Source: an uncultured Phascolarctobacterium sp. (GTDB lineage: Bacteria > Bacillota > Negativicutes > Acidaminococcales > Acidaminococcaceae). Taken from it: a stretch of 48,910 nt of DNA. Location: positions 1-48,910 of the forward strand of contig URXA01000010.1 in the NCBI GenBank assembly GCA_900551745.1, read 5' to 3'. The translations under genes were made by a program, and so were the position numbers. Positions 18,202 to 26,014 of the stretch are shown here, in pieces. The stretch's first letter is position 1. Every line of letters begins with the position of its first letter. The notes under the pieces are model-generated. The model was not told where the DNA came from. It worked only from the letters and a program-made list of their open reading frames with translations, and searched no databases.

Positions 18202-18273
18202 CCAGATAGCCCCCTAAAAAATTCTATATTTATACAAAACAAGTTAATTCCATAAAATAAGACTTACTGTAAT

Positions 18274-18302
18274 ATTTTATCATTTTTGATGTACTTGTAC
18301 AA
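18274..18302 (-). promoter_or_regulatory. Candidate promoter of murA-mreB
   Basis: On the minus strand TTGTAC (18297-18302) and TAAAAT (18274-18279) are separated by 17 bases. An extended -10 (TGA directly before TAAAAT) compensates for the weak -35. It would give a leader of about 65 bases. Confidence 0.4.
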
Positions 18303-18369
18303 TGACTTTTAATGGTTTTGAAAAATTTCACATTTATCACAGTTTCTTCGCAAGTTTACTGCGTCAAAG

Positions 18370-18378
18370 TGTTATAAT
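18370..18378 (+). promoter_or_regulatory. Extended -10 promoter of the 171-aa orphan gene
   Basis: TGTTATAAT is a perfect extended -10, 24 bases before the start codon. No good -35 lies at the expected distance, as is common for extended -10 promoters. Confidence 0.55.
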
Positions 18379-18402
18379 GTTAATTAAAGGAGATGAAAAT
18401 CT

Positions 18403-18918
18403 ATGATAAATGCAGAAATAGAAGCCCGCGCACTTCAGGATAAGCTTGCTCATATTTGTCCTGATGCAAAGATAGACTTCAAAATTCCTACTGCCAATGA
18501 AGCAGTAATCACAATCCATAACCCTAATGGCGGTTTGCCTATCAATATTTTCAGCAATGATTTTGACCACGAATTCAAAGTAATCTACTTCAAAACGCCA
18601 CGTTTTTTCCCTTCTAATCAAGATGGAATCGATGCTTTGCTTAAAGCCATTTCTGATTATGTTACAGGCAAAATTATTTATATGGATATTATCAGTACCA
18701 GTAACAATTCATATCCGAGAGATCGTTTAGTTCCTATCAATGAACTTCCAGAAGCCGATTTGGATAAACTTGCTCGTCTTTGTATAAACAAAAACCTGCT
18801 TAGCGAAAGTGAACTCCGCTTTGAATTACAAGCTGGTTCTTCTATTTGCATCAATTTTTGGGATCAAAACAAAAATTTCTGTTACAAAATGCAAAACGGT
18901 AAAGTAATTAAAGAATGA
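18403..18918 (+). CDS. Conserved-looking hypothetical protein, 171 aa
   Basis: I do not recognise a family. The protein is soluble, with no signal peptide or membrane span, and mixed alpha/beta by eye. An N-terminal helix (about 1-15, EIEARALQDKLAHI) leads into strands with VITIHNPNGGLPINIFSND, then a helix (DGIDALLKAISDYVTGK). The C-terminal part has LDKLARLCINKNLLSE and two strands ending CINFWDQNKNFCYKMQNG. AAAGGAG lies 10 bases before the ATG. It is a single-gene unit with its own extended -10 promoter and a strong terminator. It is the only plus-strand gene between murA and the atp operon. Base usage looks like its neighbours, so recent transfer is not indicated. Confidence 0.82.
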   Translation: MINAEIEARALQDKLAHICPDAKIDFKIPTANEAVITIHNPNGGLPINIFSNDFDHEFKVIYFKTPRFFPSNQDGIDALLKAISDYVTGKIIYMDIISTSNNSYPRDRLVPINELPEADLDKLARLCINKNLLSESELRFELQAGSSICINFWDQNKNFCYKMQNGKVIKE

Positions 18919-18927
18919 TCTGCAAAT

Positions 18928-18959
18928 AAAAACTACCAATCAAATGATTGGTAGTTTTT
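18928..18959. terminator. Bidirectional terminator between converging genes
   Basis: A perfect 15-bp stem, AAAAACTACCAATCA / TGATTGGTAGTTTTT, with a 2-base spacer at its centre. It ends the plus-strand orphan gene and overlaps the last codon of the converging 61-aa gene. Confidence 0.9.
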
Positions 18960-19143
18960 ATTTGCTTAATCTTTGGCGATCTGCCAGGATATTATAATAA
19001 GTTTCTTTTTCCATAATCTCCCTGCGAATACTTTGTTTAGCACTCTCCTCAGAACACTCTGCTAAACGTTGGCGCAGAAACGCGAGATCTTGTTTCAAAT
19101 GCAGCATTTTACTTCCCGAAATATCCATAATCGGATCCGACAC
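18958..19143 (-). CDS. Small hypothetical helical protein, 61 aa
   Basis: Family not recognised. A 61-residue, charged, helix-prone protein (KQDLAFLRQRLAECSEES, IRREIMEKETYYNILADRQR), probably a small coiled-coil or helical hairpin in the cytoplasm. The start is GTG at 19143 with GGAAGG about 9 bases upstream, which supports a real gene. It lies downstream of the atp operon terminator and ends in a bidirectional terminator. No function can be assigned. Confidence 0.6.
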   Translation of the reverse strand: MSDPIMDISGSKMLHLKQDLAFLRQRLAECSEESAKQSIRREIMEKETYYNILADRQRLSK

Positions 19144-19201
19144 TTCTGATCACCTTCCTTTATCAACAGAATACTATAGAAAAGTTCTTTTAGCAAGTAA
19201 A

Positions 19202-19229
19202 AAACCCACTGTTTTTACACAGTGGGTTT
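19202..19229 (-). terminator. Terminator of the atp operon
   Basis: The stem AAACCCACTG / CAGTGGGTTT followed by TTTTTT on the minus strand lies about 22 bp beyond the atpC stop codon. Confidence 0.9.
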
Positions 19230-19250
19230 CAATTTAATTGTCGTATGCGA

Positions 19251-19667
19251 TCAACGTCCTAATTTATTGTATGCACCCAAGCGGGCAATAGCCCTTCTCA
19301 GAGAGTACTGAGCTCGGTCAACATCCAGGTTTTCAGTCTTATTTTTCAAACGTTCTTCAGCACGTTCTTTGGCAGCTTCTGCTCTGGCTTTGTCAATATC
19401 GTCAGCCATTTCAGCAATAGTCGCCAAGATAGTACATTTATTAGCGTTCATTTCCATAAAACCACCACAAATCGCAACATAACCTTCTGTGCCATCAGCC
19501 AGACGATATTTCATCGGCGCAATGTCCAAGCTGGCAATAACAGGAATGTGGTTAGCCTCAATGCCAATACCGCCATCATTAGTGCGGATGCCCAAGTATA
19601 CAATTTCATCGGAGCTGAAAAGCAATTTATCCGGAGTGACAATTTCTAATTGCATACAATTAGCCAT
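19251..19667 (-). CDS. atpC: ATP synthase F1 epsilon subunit
   Basis: Central-stalk subunit that couples rotation and can inhibit ATP hydrolysis. 138 residues, the usual size. An N-terminal beta-sandwich (about 1-85, QLEIVTPDKLLFS, GYVAICGGFMEMN) is followed by a two-helix C-terminal domain (about 90-138, DDIDKARAEAAKERAEERLK then YSLRRAIARLGAYNKL). Its ATG shares one base with the atpD stop codon (TAATG), implying coupled translation. It is the last gene of the operon and a terminator follows. Confidence 0.95.
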   Translation of the reverse strand: MANCMQLEIVTPDKLLFSSDEIVYLGIRTNDGGIGIEANHIPVIASLDIAPMKYRLADGTEGYVAICGGFMEMNANKCTILATIAEMADDIDKARAEAAKERAEERLKNKTENLDVDRAQYSLRRAIARLGAYNKLGR

Positions 19668-21082
19668 TATTCAGCCTTCATTGTCTCAGCTTTAGCAACG
19701 GCGTCATCAATGGTACCAACCATATAGAAAGCACCTTCCGGCAAATCGTCATGTTTGCCTTCCAGGATTTCTTTGAAGCCGCGGATTGTTTCTTTCAGCG
19801 GAACATATTGACCGGGGGTACCGGTAAACTGTTCAGCAACAAAGAATGCTTGGCTGAGGAATTTTTGGATTTTACGAGCACGGGCGACAGTCAGCTTGTC
19901 ATCCTCGCTCAATTCTTCCATACCAAGAATTGCGATAATATCCTGCAATTCTTTGTAACGCTGCAAAATAGCTTGTACGCCACGAGCTACGTTATAATGC
20001 TCTTCACCGATAACCAGCGGATCAAGGATACGGCTGGTGGAGTCAAGCGGATCAACTGCCGGATAAATACCAAGCTCTGCAATTTGACGGGAAAGTACAG
20101 TAGTAGCGTCCAAGTGAGCGAATGTTCCTGCAGGAGCAGGGTCAGTCAAGTCATCCGCAGGCACGTATACAGCCTGTACAGAGGTAATAGATCCAGTCTT
20201 AGTGGAAGTAATACGTTCTTGCAAAGCACCGATGTCGTTAGCTAAAGTAGGTTGATAACCTACTGCAGACGGCATACGGCCGAGCAATGCGGATACTTCG
20301 GAACCAGCCTGGATAAAACGGAAAATGTTATCAACAAAGAGCAGTACGTCCTGGCCGCCAACATCGCGGAAATATTCCGCCATAGTCAAACCGGTCAAGC
20401 CAACACGCATACGAGCTCCAGGAGGTTCGTTCATCTGACCGTAAACAAGAGCGGTCTTATCGATAACGCCTGATTCTTTCATTTCGCACCACAAGTCGTT
20501 GCCTTCACGTGTACGTTCACCAACGCCTGCAAATACGGAATAACCACCATGAGCGGTAGCGATATTATGAATGAGCTCCATAATAATAACTGTTTTACCA
20601 ACACCTGCGCCGCCAAACAGACCGATCTTACCGCCAAGTGCGTACGGAGCAATCAAGTCAACGACTTTAATGCCGGTTTCTAAAATTTTAGTTGTTGTAG
20701 CTTGTTGGTCGAAAGTCGGAGCCGGTCTATGGATAGGCCAATAGTCAGCAGCATCAACTTTTCTCTCATCATGGTCAACAGTTTCACCCAATACGTTAAA
20801 TATGCGGCCCAAAGTACCAGGACCAACCGGAACACTGATCGGTGCACCGGTATCAACAGCTTCCATTCCACGAACAAGACCATCGGTAGAACTCATTGCA
20901 ACCGCACGAACTACATTGTAGCCGATATGCTGCATAACTTCACAGGTAAGATGAATTTTTACCTTACCCTCGTCAGTTGTACCATCGATTTTGATAGCGT
21001 TCAGGATTGCAGGCATACTTTTCGGAGGGAATTCAATGTCAACAACAGGGCCAACAACTTGTACTATTCTACCAGTATTCAA
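19667..21082 (-). CDS. atpD: ATP synthase F1 beta subunit
   Basis: Catalytic F1 subunit, 471 residues. Walker A is GGAGVGKTVIIMEL, the catalytic Glu block is VFAGVGERTREGNDLW, and Walker B is VLLFVDNIFRFIQAGSEVSALLGRMPSAVGYQ split by the usual spacing. The hinge motif DELSEED-type region reads GMEELSEDDKLTVARARKIQ, with the catch residues conserved. The start is a TTG at 21082 with GGGAGG about 8 bases upstream. It follows atpG by 26 bp. Nothing unusual was seen. Confidence 0.97.
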   Translation of the reverse strand: MNTGRIVQVVGPVVDIEFPPKSMPAILNAIKIDGTTDEGKVKIHLTCEVMQHIGYNVVRAVAMSSTDGLVRGMEAVDTGAPISVPVGPGTLGRIFNVLGETVDHDERKVDAADYWPIHRPAPTFDQQATTTKILETGIKVVDLIAPYALGGKIGLFGGAGVGKTVIIMELIHNIATAHGGYSVFAGVGERTREGNDLWCEMKESGVIDKTALVYGQMNEPPGARMRVGLTGLTMAEYFRDVGGQDVLLFVDNIFRFIQAGSEVSALLGRMPSAVGYQPTLANDIGALQERITSTKTGSITSVQAVYVPADDLTDPAPAGTFAHLDATTVLSRQIAELGIYPAVDPLDSTSRILDPLVIGEEHYNVARGVQAILQRYKELQDIIAILGMEELSEDDKLTVARARKIQKFLSQAFFVAEQFTGTPGQYVPLKETIRGFKEILEGKHDDLPEGAFYMVGTIDDAVAKAETMKAE

Positions 21083-21108
21083 GGTTTTAGCCTCCCTACG
21101 AATTATTC

Positions 21109-21993
21109 TTATTGTTGTTTCAATGCTTCGGCGCCGCCGCAGATTTCGCTGAGCTCGCGGGTAATAAGCGCCTGACGTGCCTTATTATAAGACAGTTCCA
21201 GATTCTTAACCAGCTTGCCGGCATTATCGGTGGCAGAAGACATCGCAGTCATTCTAGCGCCCAATTCACTGGCAGCAGATTGTACCAGTGCGGCATAAAC
21301 AATAGTTTCAAGATAACGCGGTGCCAAAACCTTTAAAATTTCTTCGGCTTCGGGTAAGAAAAGATATTCAACACTTTTCTTAGTTGCACCGGTTTCTTTT
21401 TCCGGTGGTTCTACCGGAAGGATGATATCGCTTGTCGGAATCTGCGACAAAGCGGTTTTAAATAAAGTGAAAACAATATGCAATTCATCAAACTGCATAT
21501 CACCGAAACGTTCAGCCGCATCGGTAGCGATAGCCACAGCATCATTGTAACTGGGTTTATCAGAGAAGCCAAGATGCGAAGAAATAACATTATAACCACG
21601 ACGCGTAAAGAAATCTCTTGCTCTGCGTCCACTGGTAATAATAACTACGTCTCCCTCAATTTCAGAAATCTCGGCAACTGCCTTTTTTAAAGCATTACTG
21701 CTATAAGCACCGGCAAGACCTTTATCAGAACATACAACCAAATAGCCGATTTTTTTCACTTCGCGTTTTTGCAGCAAAGGATGCTTTTTGGCGTCTAATC
21801 CGGCCACCATGCCCTTATCACAAACAATATTAGCCAATACTTCTTTGATCTTCAAAGCATATGGACGGCTGGAGCCTGCTTTTTCCTGCGCTTTACGCAA
21901 ACGGGCGGCAGCAACCATTTTCATAGCTTTAGTGATCTGGCCAATATTTTTGATGCCTTTCATGTGGCGATGAATCTCGCGTGCAGTAGCCAT
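21109..21993 (-). CDS. atpG: ATP synthase F1 gamma subunit
   Basis: Central rotor shaft, 294 residues. The N-terminal helix carries REIHRHMKGIKNIGQITKAM and MVAAARLRKAQ, the usual contact with the catalytic subunits. The middle Rossmann-like region has LVVCSDKGLAGAYSSNALKK, and the C-terminal helix has ELGARMTAMSSATDNA and LSYNKARQALITRELSEICG. Length and motifs are normal. AGGTGATTG precedes the ATG at 21993, 7 bp after the atpA stop. Confidence 0.97.
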   Translation of the reverse strand: MATAREIHRHMKGIKNIGQITKAMKMVAAARLRKAQEKAGSSRPYALKIKEVLANIVCDKGMVAGLDAKKHPLLQKREVKKIGYLVVCSDKGLAGAYSSNALKKAVAEISEIEGDVVIITSGRRARDFFTRRGYNVISSHLGFSDKPSYNDAVAIATDAAERFGDMQFDELHIVFTLFKTALSQIPTSDIILPVEPPEKETGATKKSVEYLFLPEAEEILKVLAPRYLETIVYAALVQSAASELGARMTAMSSATDNAGKLVKNLELSYNKARQALITRELSEICGGAEALKQQ

Positions 21994-22000
21994 CAGTCAA

Positions 22001-23833
22001 TCACCTACCTTCACTGACAATAAAGGTATCCTTGAACTCAACGATTGCTTTCTTCAAAGCTGCTTCATTTTCGTCGGTGATTTTCTTTTCGTCACGGATG
22101 GAAGCACCAATTTCAGGATGGTTCGCATCCATGAAATCAAGGAATTCGCTTTCCAGGCGAGTGATGTCTTTTACTGCAACATCATCTAAATAACCTTTAG
22201 TACCGAGGTAGATAGCCATAACTTGTTTTTCTACCGGCAACGGCACATACTGGCCTTGCTTCAGGATTTCTGTCAAACGTTGGCCGCGGTCCAGCTGAGC
22301 TTTGGTAGCTTTATCAAGATCGGAAGCAAACTGTGCGAACGCCGCAAGCTCGCGATATTGTGCCAAGTCCAAACGCAGAGTACCTGCAACTGATTTCATT
22401 GCTTTGATTTGAGCCGCACCGCCTACACGGGATACGGACAAACCTGAGTTAATTGCGGGACGGATACCGGAATAGAATAATTCAGATTCCAGGAATATCT
22501 GACCGTCAGTAATAGAAATTACGTTAGTAGGAATAAAGCCGCCAACGTCACCAGCCAGTGTTTCGATAATAGGCAATGCGGTGATAGACCCATTCCCAAG
22601 TTCTTTATTCAATTTAGCAGCACGTTCCAATAAGCGGGAATGCAAATAGAATACATCACCAGGATACGCTTCACGTCCCGGAGGACGGCGGAGCAGCAGT
22701 GACATCGCACGATAAGCGACAGCATGCTTAGACAAATCGTCATATACACAAAGTACATCTTTGCCCTGATCCATAAAGTATTCTGCCATTGTTACACCGG
22801 CATAAGGAGCCAGATACTGCAAAGGAGCAGAATCAGCAGCAGTAGCTGCAACGATGATAGTATAATCCATAGCGCCGTGTTGTTCCAAAGTACGAACGAT
22901 ACGTGCTACGTTAGAAGCCTTTTGACCGATAGCTACATAAATACAGATAACACCGAGGCCTTTTTGGTTAATAATGGTATCAATAGCAACAGCAGTTTTG
23001 CCGGTGCCACGGTCACCGATAATCAGTTCGCGCTGACCACGTCCGATAGGAACGAGAGCATCGATACATTTGATACCGGTTTGCAGCGGAGTATCAACAG
23101 ATTCACGATCAGCGATACCATGAGCAGGAGACTCAACAGGGCGTTTTTCTGCATAAGCGATCTCGCCCTTACCGTCTATAGGAGCACCAATAGCGCTGAC
23201 AACACGTCCCAGCAAAGCTTCGCCTACAGGAACGTCCATAATGTTGCCGGTACGGCGAACCAAATCGCCTTCTTTAATTAGGGTTTCGCCACCCATTAAA
23301 ACGATACCAACAGAGTCAGGATTCAGGTTCAGCACCATGCCGGAAACATTGTTCGGCAATTCAACCAATTCACCGGCCATAGCGTTTTTCATACCGATAA
23401 CGGTAGCGATGCCGTCACCGATTTTTTCAACTATACCGACCTCTTCTAAGTTAACATCCACATTGTAATTCTCCAGCTTTTCGCTGAGAGCATCAGTCAT
23501 TGCTTCTGGTTTTTCCAAAGCGTAGTCATGAACGTCAATACCATTCATGACAACTTCCATTTTCTTCAGTTTACGAAGTGCGGAAGCATCATATACTTTG
23601 TCGCCAATTTGAACGATGATACCACCGAGAATAGAAGGCTCAACATTTTTATTAAGGAAAATGTCACGTCCTAACTTTTCGGTAAGAATTGCAGAAATGG
23701 ATTGATACTCATCTACAGTTAATTTTTTAGCTGTAGTAACTTTTACATCTAAGAGTTCTTTAATAGAACCAAGATCAATTTTGAAGTCGGACAATTCTTG
23801 CTTAATTAAAGCAATATTTTCTTCACTCTTCAT
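22001..23833 (-). CDS. atpA: ATP synthase F1 alpha subunit with N-terminal delta-like domain (apparent delta-alpha fusion)
   Basis: About 610 residues; AtpA is normally near 500. The part from about residue 108 on is an ordinary alpha subunit: PEAMTDALSEKLENY, EVGIVEKIGDGIATVIG, Walker A GDRGTGKTA, VYDDLSKHAVAYRAMSLLL and RPPGREAYPGDVFYLHSRLL. Residues about 30-92 instead resemble the C-terminal domain of delta (AtpH): VTTAKKLTVDEYQ, then VEPSILGGIIVQIGDKVYD and S-x(3)-KLKK. No atpH gene lies between atpF and atpA, where it normally sits; only 97 bp separate them. The delta N-terminal domain, which usually holds the alpha N-termini, is absent. The frame is open throughout, with no sign of frameshift. 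The ATG at 23833 is chosen; GGAGGTGATT lies upstream at slightly long spacing, and a GTG at 23848 overlaps that site. Confidence 0.95.
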   Translation of the reverse strand: MKSEENIALIKQELSDFKIDLGSIKELLDVKVTTAKKLTVDEYQSISAILTEKLGRDIFLNKNVEPSILGGIIVQIGDKVYDASALRKLKKMEVVMNGIDVHDYALEKPEAMTDALSEKLENYNVDVNLEEVGIVEKIGDGIATVIGMKNAMAGELVELPNNVSGMVLNLNPDSVGIVLMGGETLIKEGDLVRRTGNIMDVPVGEALLGRVVSAIGAPIDGKGEIAYAEKRPVESPAHGIADRESVDTPLQTGIKCIDALVPIGRGQRELIIGDRGTGKTAVAIDTIINQKGLGVICIYVAIGQKASNVARIVRTLEQHGAMDYTIIVAATAADSAPLQYLAPYAGVTMAEYFMDQGKDVLCVYDDLSKHAVAYRAMSLLLRRPPGREAYPGDVFYLHSRLLERAAKLNKELGNGSITALPIIETLAGDVGGFIPTNVISITDGQIFLESELFYSGIRPAINSGLSVSRVGGAAQIKAMKSVAGTLRLDLAQYRELAAFAQFASDLDKATKAQLDRGQRLTEILKQGQYVPLPVEKQVMAIYLGTKGYLDDVAVKDITRLESEFLDFMDANHPEIGASIRDEKKITDENEAALKKAIVEFKDTFIVSEGR

Positions 23834-23872
23834 AATTGTACCAATCACCTCCGTATACCGGCTCTCATTATT

Positions 23873-23895
23873 ACCGCCTTTCGCTAAAGGGCGGT
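23873..23895 (-). repeat. Stem-loop between atpF and atpA
   Basis: ACCGCCTTT / AAAGGGCGGT pairs around a CGCT loop with one bulged base. No T-run follows, so it is unlikely to terminate. It may set transcript stability or processing between F0 and F1 genes. Confidence 0.6.
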
Positions 23896-23930
23896 GCTAA
23901 TTTCGTCCGGCCTATTGAGCAACAAGCAAA

Positions 23931-24413
23931 TTATTGTTTCAAAACAGCATCAACAATATCGCCTGCTAATTTTTTGTCTTCTTCAGAGCCTAACTTTTGT
24001 TCAACAATCTTGCTGGCAGCAACCAGGCTAAGATTGATAACATGGGCGCGGATTTCGCCGAGAGCCTGCTTTTTCTCAAGAGCAATAGCTTCTTTAGCAG
24101 TTTTCACAATTTGATCTTGTTCTGCTTTAGTATCAGCAAGAATCTTATCGTGCGCAGTTTGCGCTGTTTTACGCGCATTGTCGATAATGGCTTGAGCTTC
24201 TTGACGTGCAGCAGCTAATTTAGCGGCATATTCTGCTTTAATGCTTTCGGCATCAGTTTTCGCAGTTTCAGCAGCAGCTAAATCGCCGGCAATTTTATTC
24301 TTGCGGTCATCCATGATCTTCATCAGGGGTTTATAAGCAAATTTCGCAAGAATGAAAACGAGAATCAAAAAGTTCAGGACCTGCGCAATAAGTGTAGCGT
24401 TAAAATTAACCAA
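23931..24413 (-). CDS. atpF: ATP synthase F0 b subunit
   Basis: Peripheral stalk subunit, 160 residues, normal length. One N-terminal transmembrane helix (about 8-27, LIAQVLNFLILVFILAKFAY) is followed by a long charged coiled coil rich in Ala, Lys and Glu (MDDRKNKIAGDLAAAE, AARQEAQAIIDNARKTAQ). It ends in a region that contacts delta (VAASKIVEQKLGSEEDKKL). Start is a TTG at 24413 with AAAGGAG about 10 bases upstream. It is not fused to delta, unlike mycobacterial b-delta, which makes the missing atpH more notable. Confidence 0.96.
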   Translation of the reverse strand: MVNFNATLIAQVLNFLILVFILAKFAYKPLMKIMDDRKNKIAGDLAAAETAKTDAESIKAEYAAKLAAARQEAQAIIDNARKTAQTAHDKILADTKAEQDQIVKTAKEAIALEKKQALGEIRAHVINLSLVAASKIVEQKLGSEEDKKLAGDIVDAVLKQ

Positions 24414-24450
24414 TTATAGCACGCTCCTTTTCTAGTTTTCCATTACGAAA

Positions 24451-24705
24451 TTATTTAATGAAGGGGTTAGCAAATACGAGAACGATAGCGATAACGTAAC
24501 ACAAGATAGGCATGGATTCAACCAAACCTACGCAAATCAGCATAGTAGTCATCAATTTGCCGGATTCTTCCGGTTGACGAGCCATAGATTCGATAGTTCT
24601 GCCGCAGAGGTGACCGTTACCAGTACCAGCGCCGTTTGCAGCGCCTAAACAAACAAGACCCGCGCCGATTAAAGATGCAGCGGTAATGATTGCATTTTCA
24701 GTCAT
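24451..24705 (-). CDS. atpE: ATP synthase F0 c subunit
   Basis: Proteolipid of the rotor ring, 84 residues, two membrane helices joined by the conserved polar loop ARQPEESGK. Helix 1 has GAANGAGTGNGH and helix 2 carries the ion-binding Glu in GLVESMPILCY (Glu63, Ser64). Na+-specific rings such as Propionigenium/Ilyobacter use Gln32, Glu65 and Ser66; here the Gln position is Asn30 while Glu-Ser is kept. The coupling ion is therefore uncertain, with Na+ possible. The ATG at 24705 is chosen because AAAGG lies 9 bases upstream; the in-frame ATG at 24714 abuts that site with no spacing. Confidence 0.95.
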   Translation of the reverse strand: MTENAIITAASLIGAGLVCLGAANGAGTGNGHLCGRTIESMARQPEESGKLMTTMLICVGLVESMPILCYVIAIVLVFANPFIK

Positions 24706-24752
24706 TTCATTCATCCTTTCAAAATAAGAAAAATTTTAGAGTCGATTAATGC

Positions 24753-25472
24753 TTAATGTCCATCATGAAATGCGATGGCAAAGCTGCTTAAAGCAAGCAT
24801 CGTAAAAATAAAGGCCTGCAAGAAGCCGATAAACAAACTGAACATTACCCAAAGCTCCGGGATAACCCACGGAGTCAGTTGATACAAAACGATCAACAGA
24901 ATTTCGCCTGCCAGGATATTACCAAATAGACGAAGGGCCATGGTCAGCGGCTTTGTAATAGCGTCAAGAAGGTGGATCGGTAAAAAGCCCGGTTTAGGAC
25001 TGATAAAATGTTTAAAATGCCCTATTCCCTGCTGATGCACACCAACTGCATATCCGCCAAAGGCTACCATTAAAGAAAGCGCAAAAACAGTGTTGATATC
25101 ATTGGTCGGGGAAGTCCAATGTACACCGATTTGCGGCAGCATACCAAGTTCATTGCCAATGAAAATGAACATGAACAAGGTGATCATAAACGGCGCCATA
25201 TACTTGCGCCCCTTCATCCCCAAAGTCTCTTCCATCAATCCGTTTAGGAAATCAATAAAAAACTCCATTCCGTTTTGCAAGCCACTTGGAACCAGCTTCG
25301 GATTTCTAGAAGCAATAAAGAACAGTAGAAACACGATCGCCATTGTAATCCATGTCATATACATGGTTTGCATATGTATTACAACTCCAGGCGCCCATTC
25401 CTGCGCAAAATAATGAATTATCTCATTTGCGTTCTCAGCTTCTTTAGCCATAGCAGCTGCTTCTGTTCCCAT
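24753..25472 (-). CDS. atpB: ATP synthase F0 a subunit
   Basis: Stator half-channel protein of the membrane sector, 239 residues, five to six membrane segments. The essential Arg lies in MALRLFGNILAGEIL, and the following helix has LLIVLYQLTPW. FMFIFIGNELGMLPQIG is the usual central motif. The C-terminus ends in a His-containing tail, AIAFHDGH. AAAGGAG lies about 9 bases before the ATG at 25472. It follows atpI by 4 bp and precedes atpE. Confidence 0.95.
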   Translation of the reverse strand: MGTEAAAMAKEAENANEIIHYFAQEWAPGVVIHMQTMYMTWITMAIVFLLFFIASRNPKLVPSGLQNGMEFFIDFLNGLMEETLGMKGRKYMAPFMITLFMFIFIGNELGMLPQIGVHWTSPTNDINTVFALSLMVAFGGYAVGVHQQGIGHFKHFISPKPGFLPIHLLDAITKPLTMALRLFGNILAGEILLIVLYQLTPWVIPELWVMFSLFIGFLQAFIFTMLALSSFAIAFHDGH

Positions 25473-25476
25473 TCTC

Positions 25477-25893
25477 TCACACTCCTTTCTTCACGCCCTG
25501 CTTTTTATTGAGCTGGTACGCGATAAATATTAGATTAAATATTAAAAATATATGTATCAGCAGAAACCCCATGCATACACCAAAAACATGGTATTTCAAC
25601 TTTAACATCACAATAACTAAAACACCGGCTGTTATTCTTCTGACCCAACGAAAGCGCTTCATAATTTTAAGCGCTGCTTCCGGCTCTCCCTGCGGCAGTG
25701 AACGCTGAATTCCCAAAAACATAATCAGTGTATCCAACAGCCCAACCGCACCGCCTAAAGCAATCCCGGAAGCCAGTTCCTGATACCCCGCTATTTTCAC
25801 AGGAAGAGCTACAGCAAAAGATGCAATAGCCAGTCTTGTCAGAACTTTTTTATACCCCATTGTTACTAAAGGGGTGAAGTCAATCATTTTCAT
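25477..25893 (-). CDS. atpI: ATP synthase subunit I (AtpI)
   Basis: Small membrane protein, 138 residues, four predicted spans, encoded first in many atp operons. It helps assemble the c ring. Hydrophobic segments lie at about 20-35, 42-60, 90-105 and 108-127 (FGVCMGFLLIHIFLIFNLIF). The sequence is poorly conserved, so the call rests on size, topology and position directly before atpB. GAGGT lies 11 bases before the ATG. Confidence 0.8.
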   Translation of the reverse strand: MKMIDFTPLVTMGYKKVLTRLAIASFAVALPVKIAGYQELASGIALGGAVGLLDTLIMFLGIQRSLPQGEPEAALKIMKRFRWVRRITAGVLVIVMLKLKYHVFGVCMGFLLIHIFLIFNLIFIAYQLNKKQGVKKGV

Positions 25894-25974
25894 CAGTTTT
25901 TGCTACCTCATAAAACTGTCCGGCTTCAATTAAGCTAAAAACAAAATAGGCACTTTTGAAAAAATCAAGAATAA

Positions 25975-26002
25975 ATCATAATAATTTTAATATTTTTCAC
26001 AA
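25975..26002 (-). promoter_or_regulatory. Candidate promoter of the atp operon
   Basis: On the minus strand TTGTGA (25997-26002) and TATGAT (25975-25980) are 16 bases apart. It lies just after the wecB stop and about 80 bases before atpI. Confidence 0.4.
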
Positions 26003-26014
26003 TTTTTGTCTATC

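Noticed and set aside
22724..23281. Plus-strand open frame of 185 codons inside atpA
   Set aside because: Antisense to the strongly conserved nucleotide-binding part of alpha; no initiation signals.
23834..23930. Possible hidden or frameshifted atpH between atpF and atpA
   Set aside because: Only 97 bp are available, too short for the ~100-residue delta N-terminal domain, and no delta-like frame is seen; the delta C-terminal similarity continues in frame with alpha.
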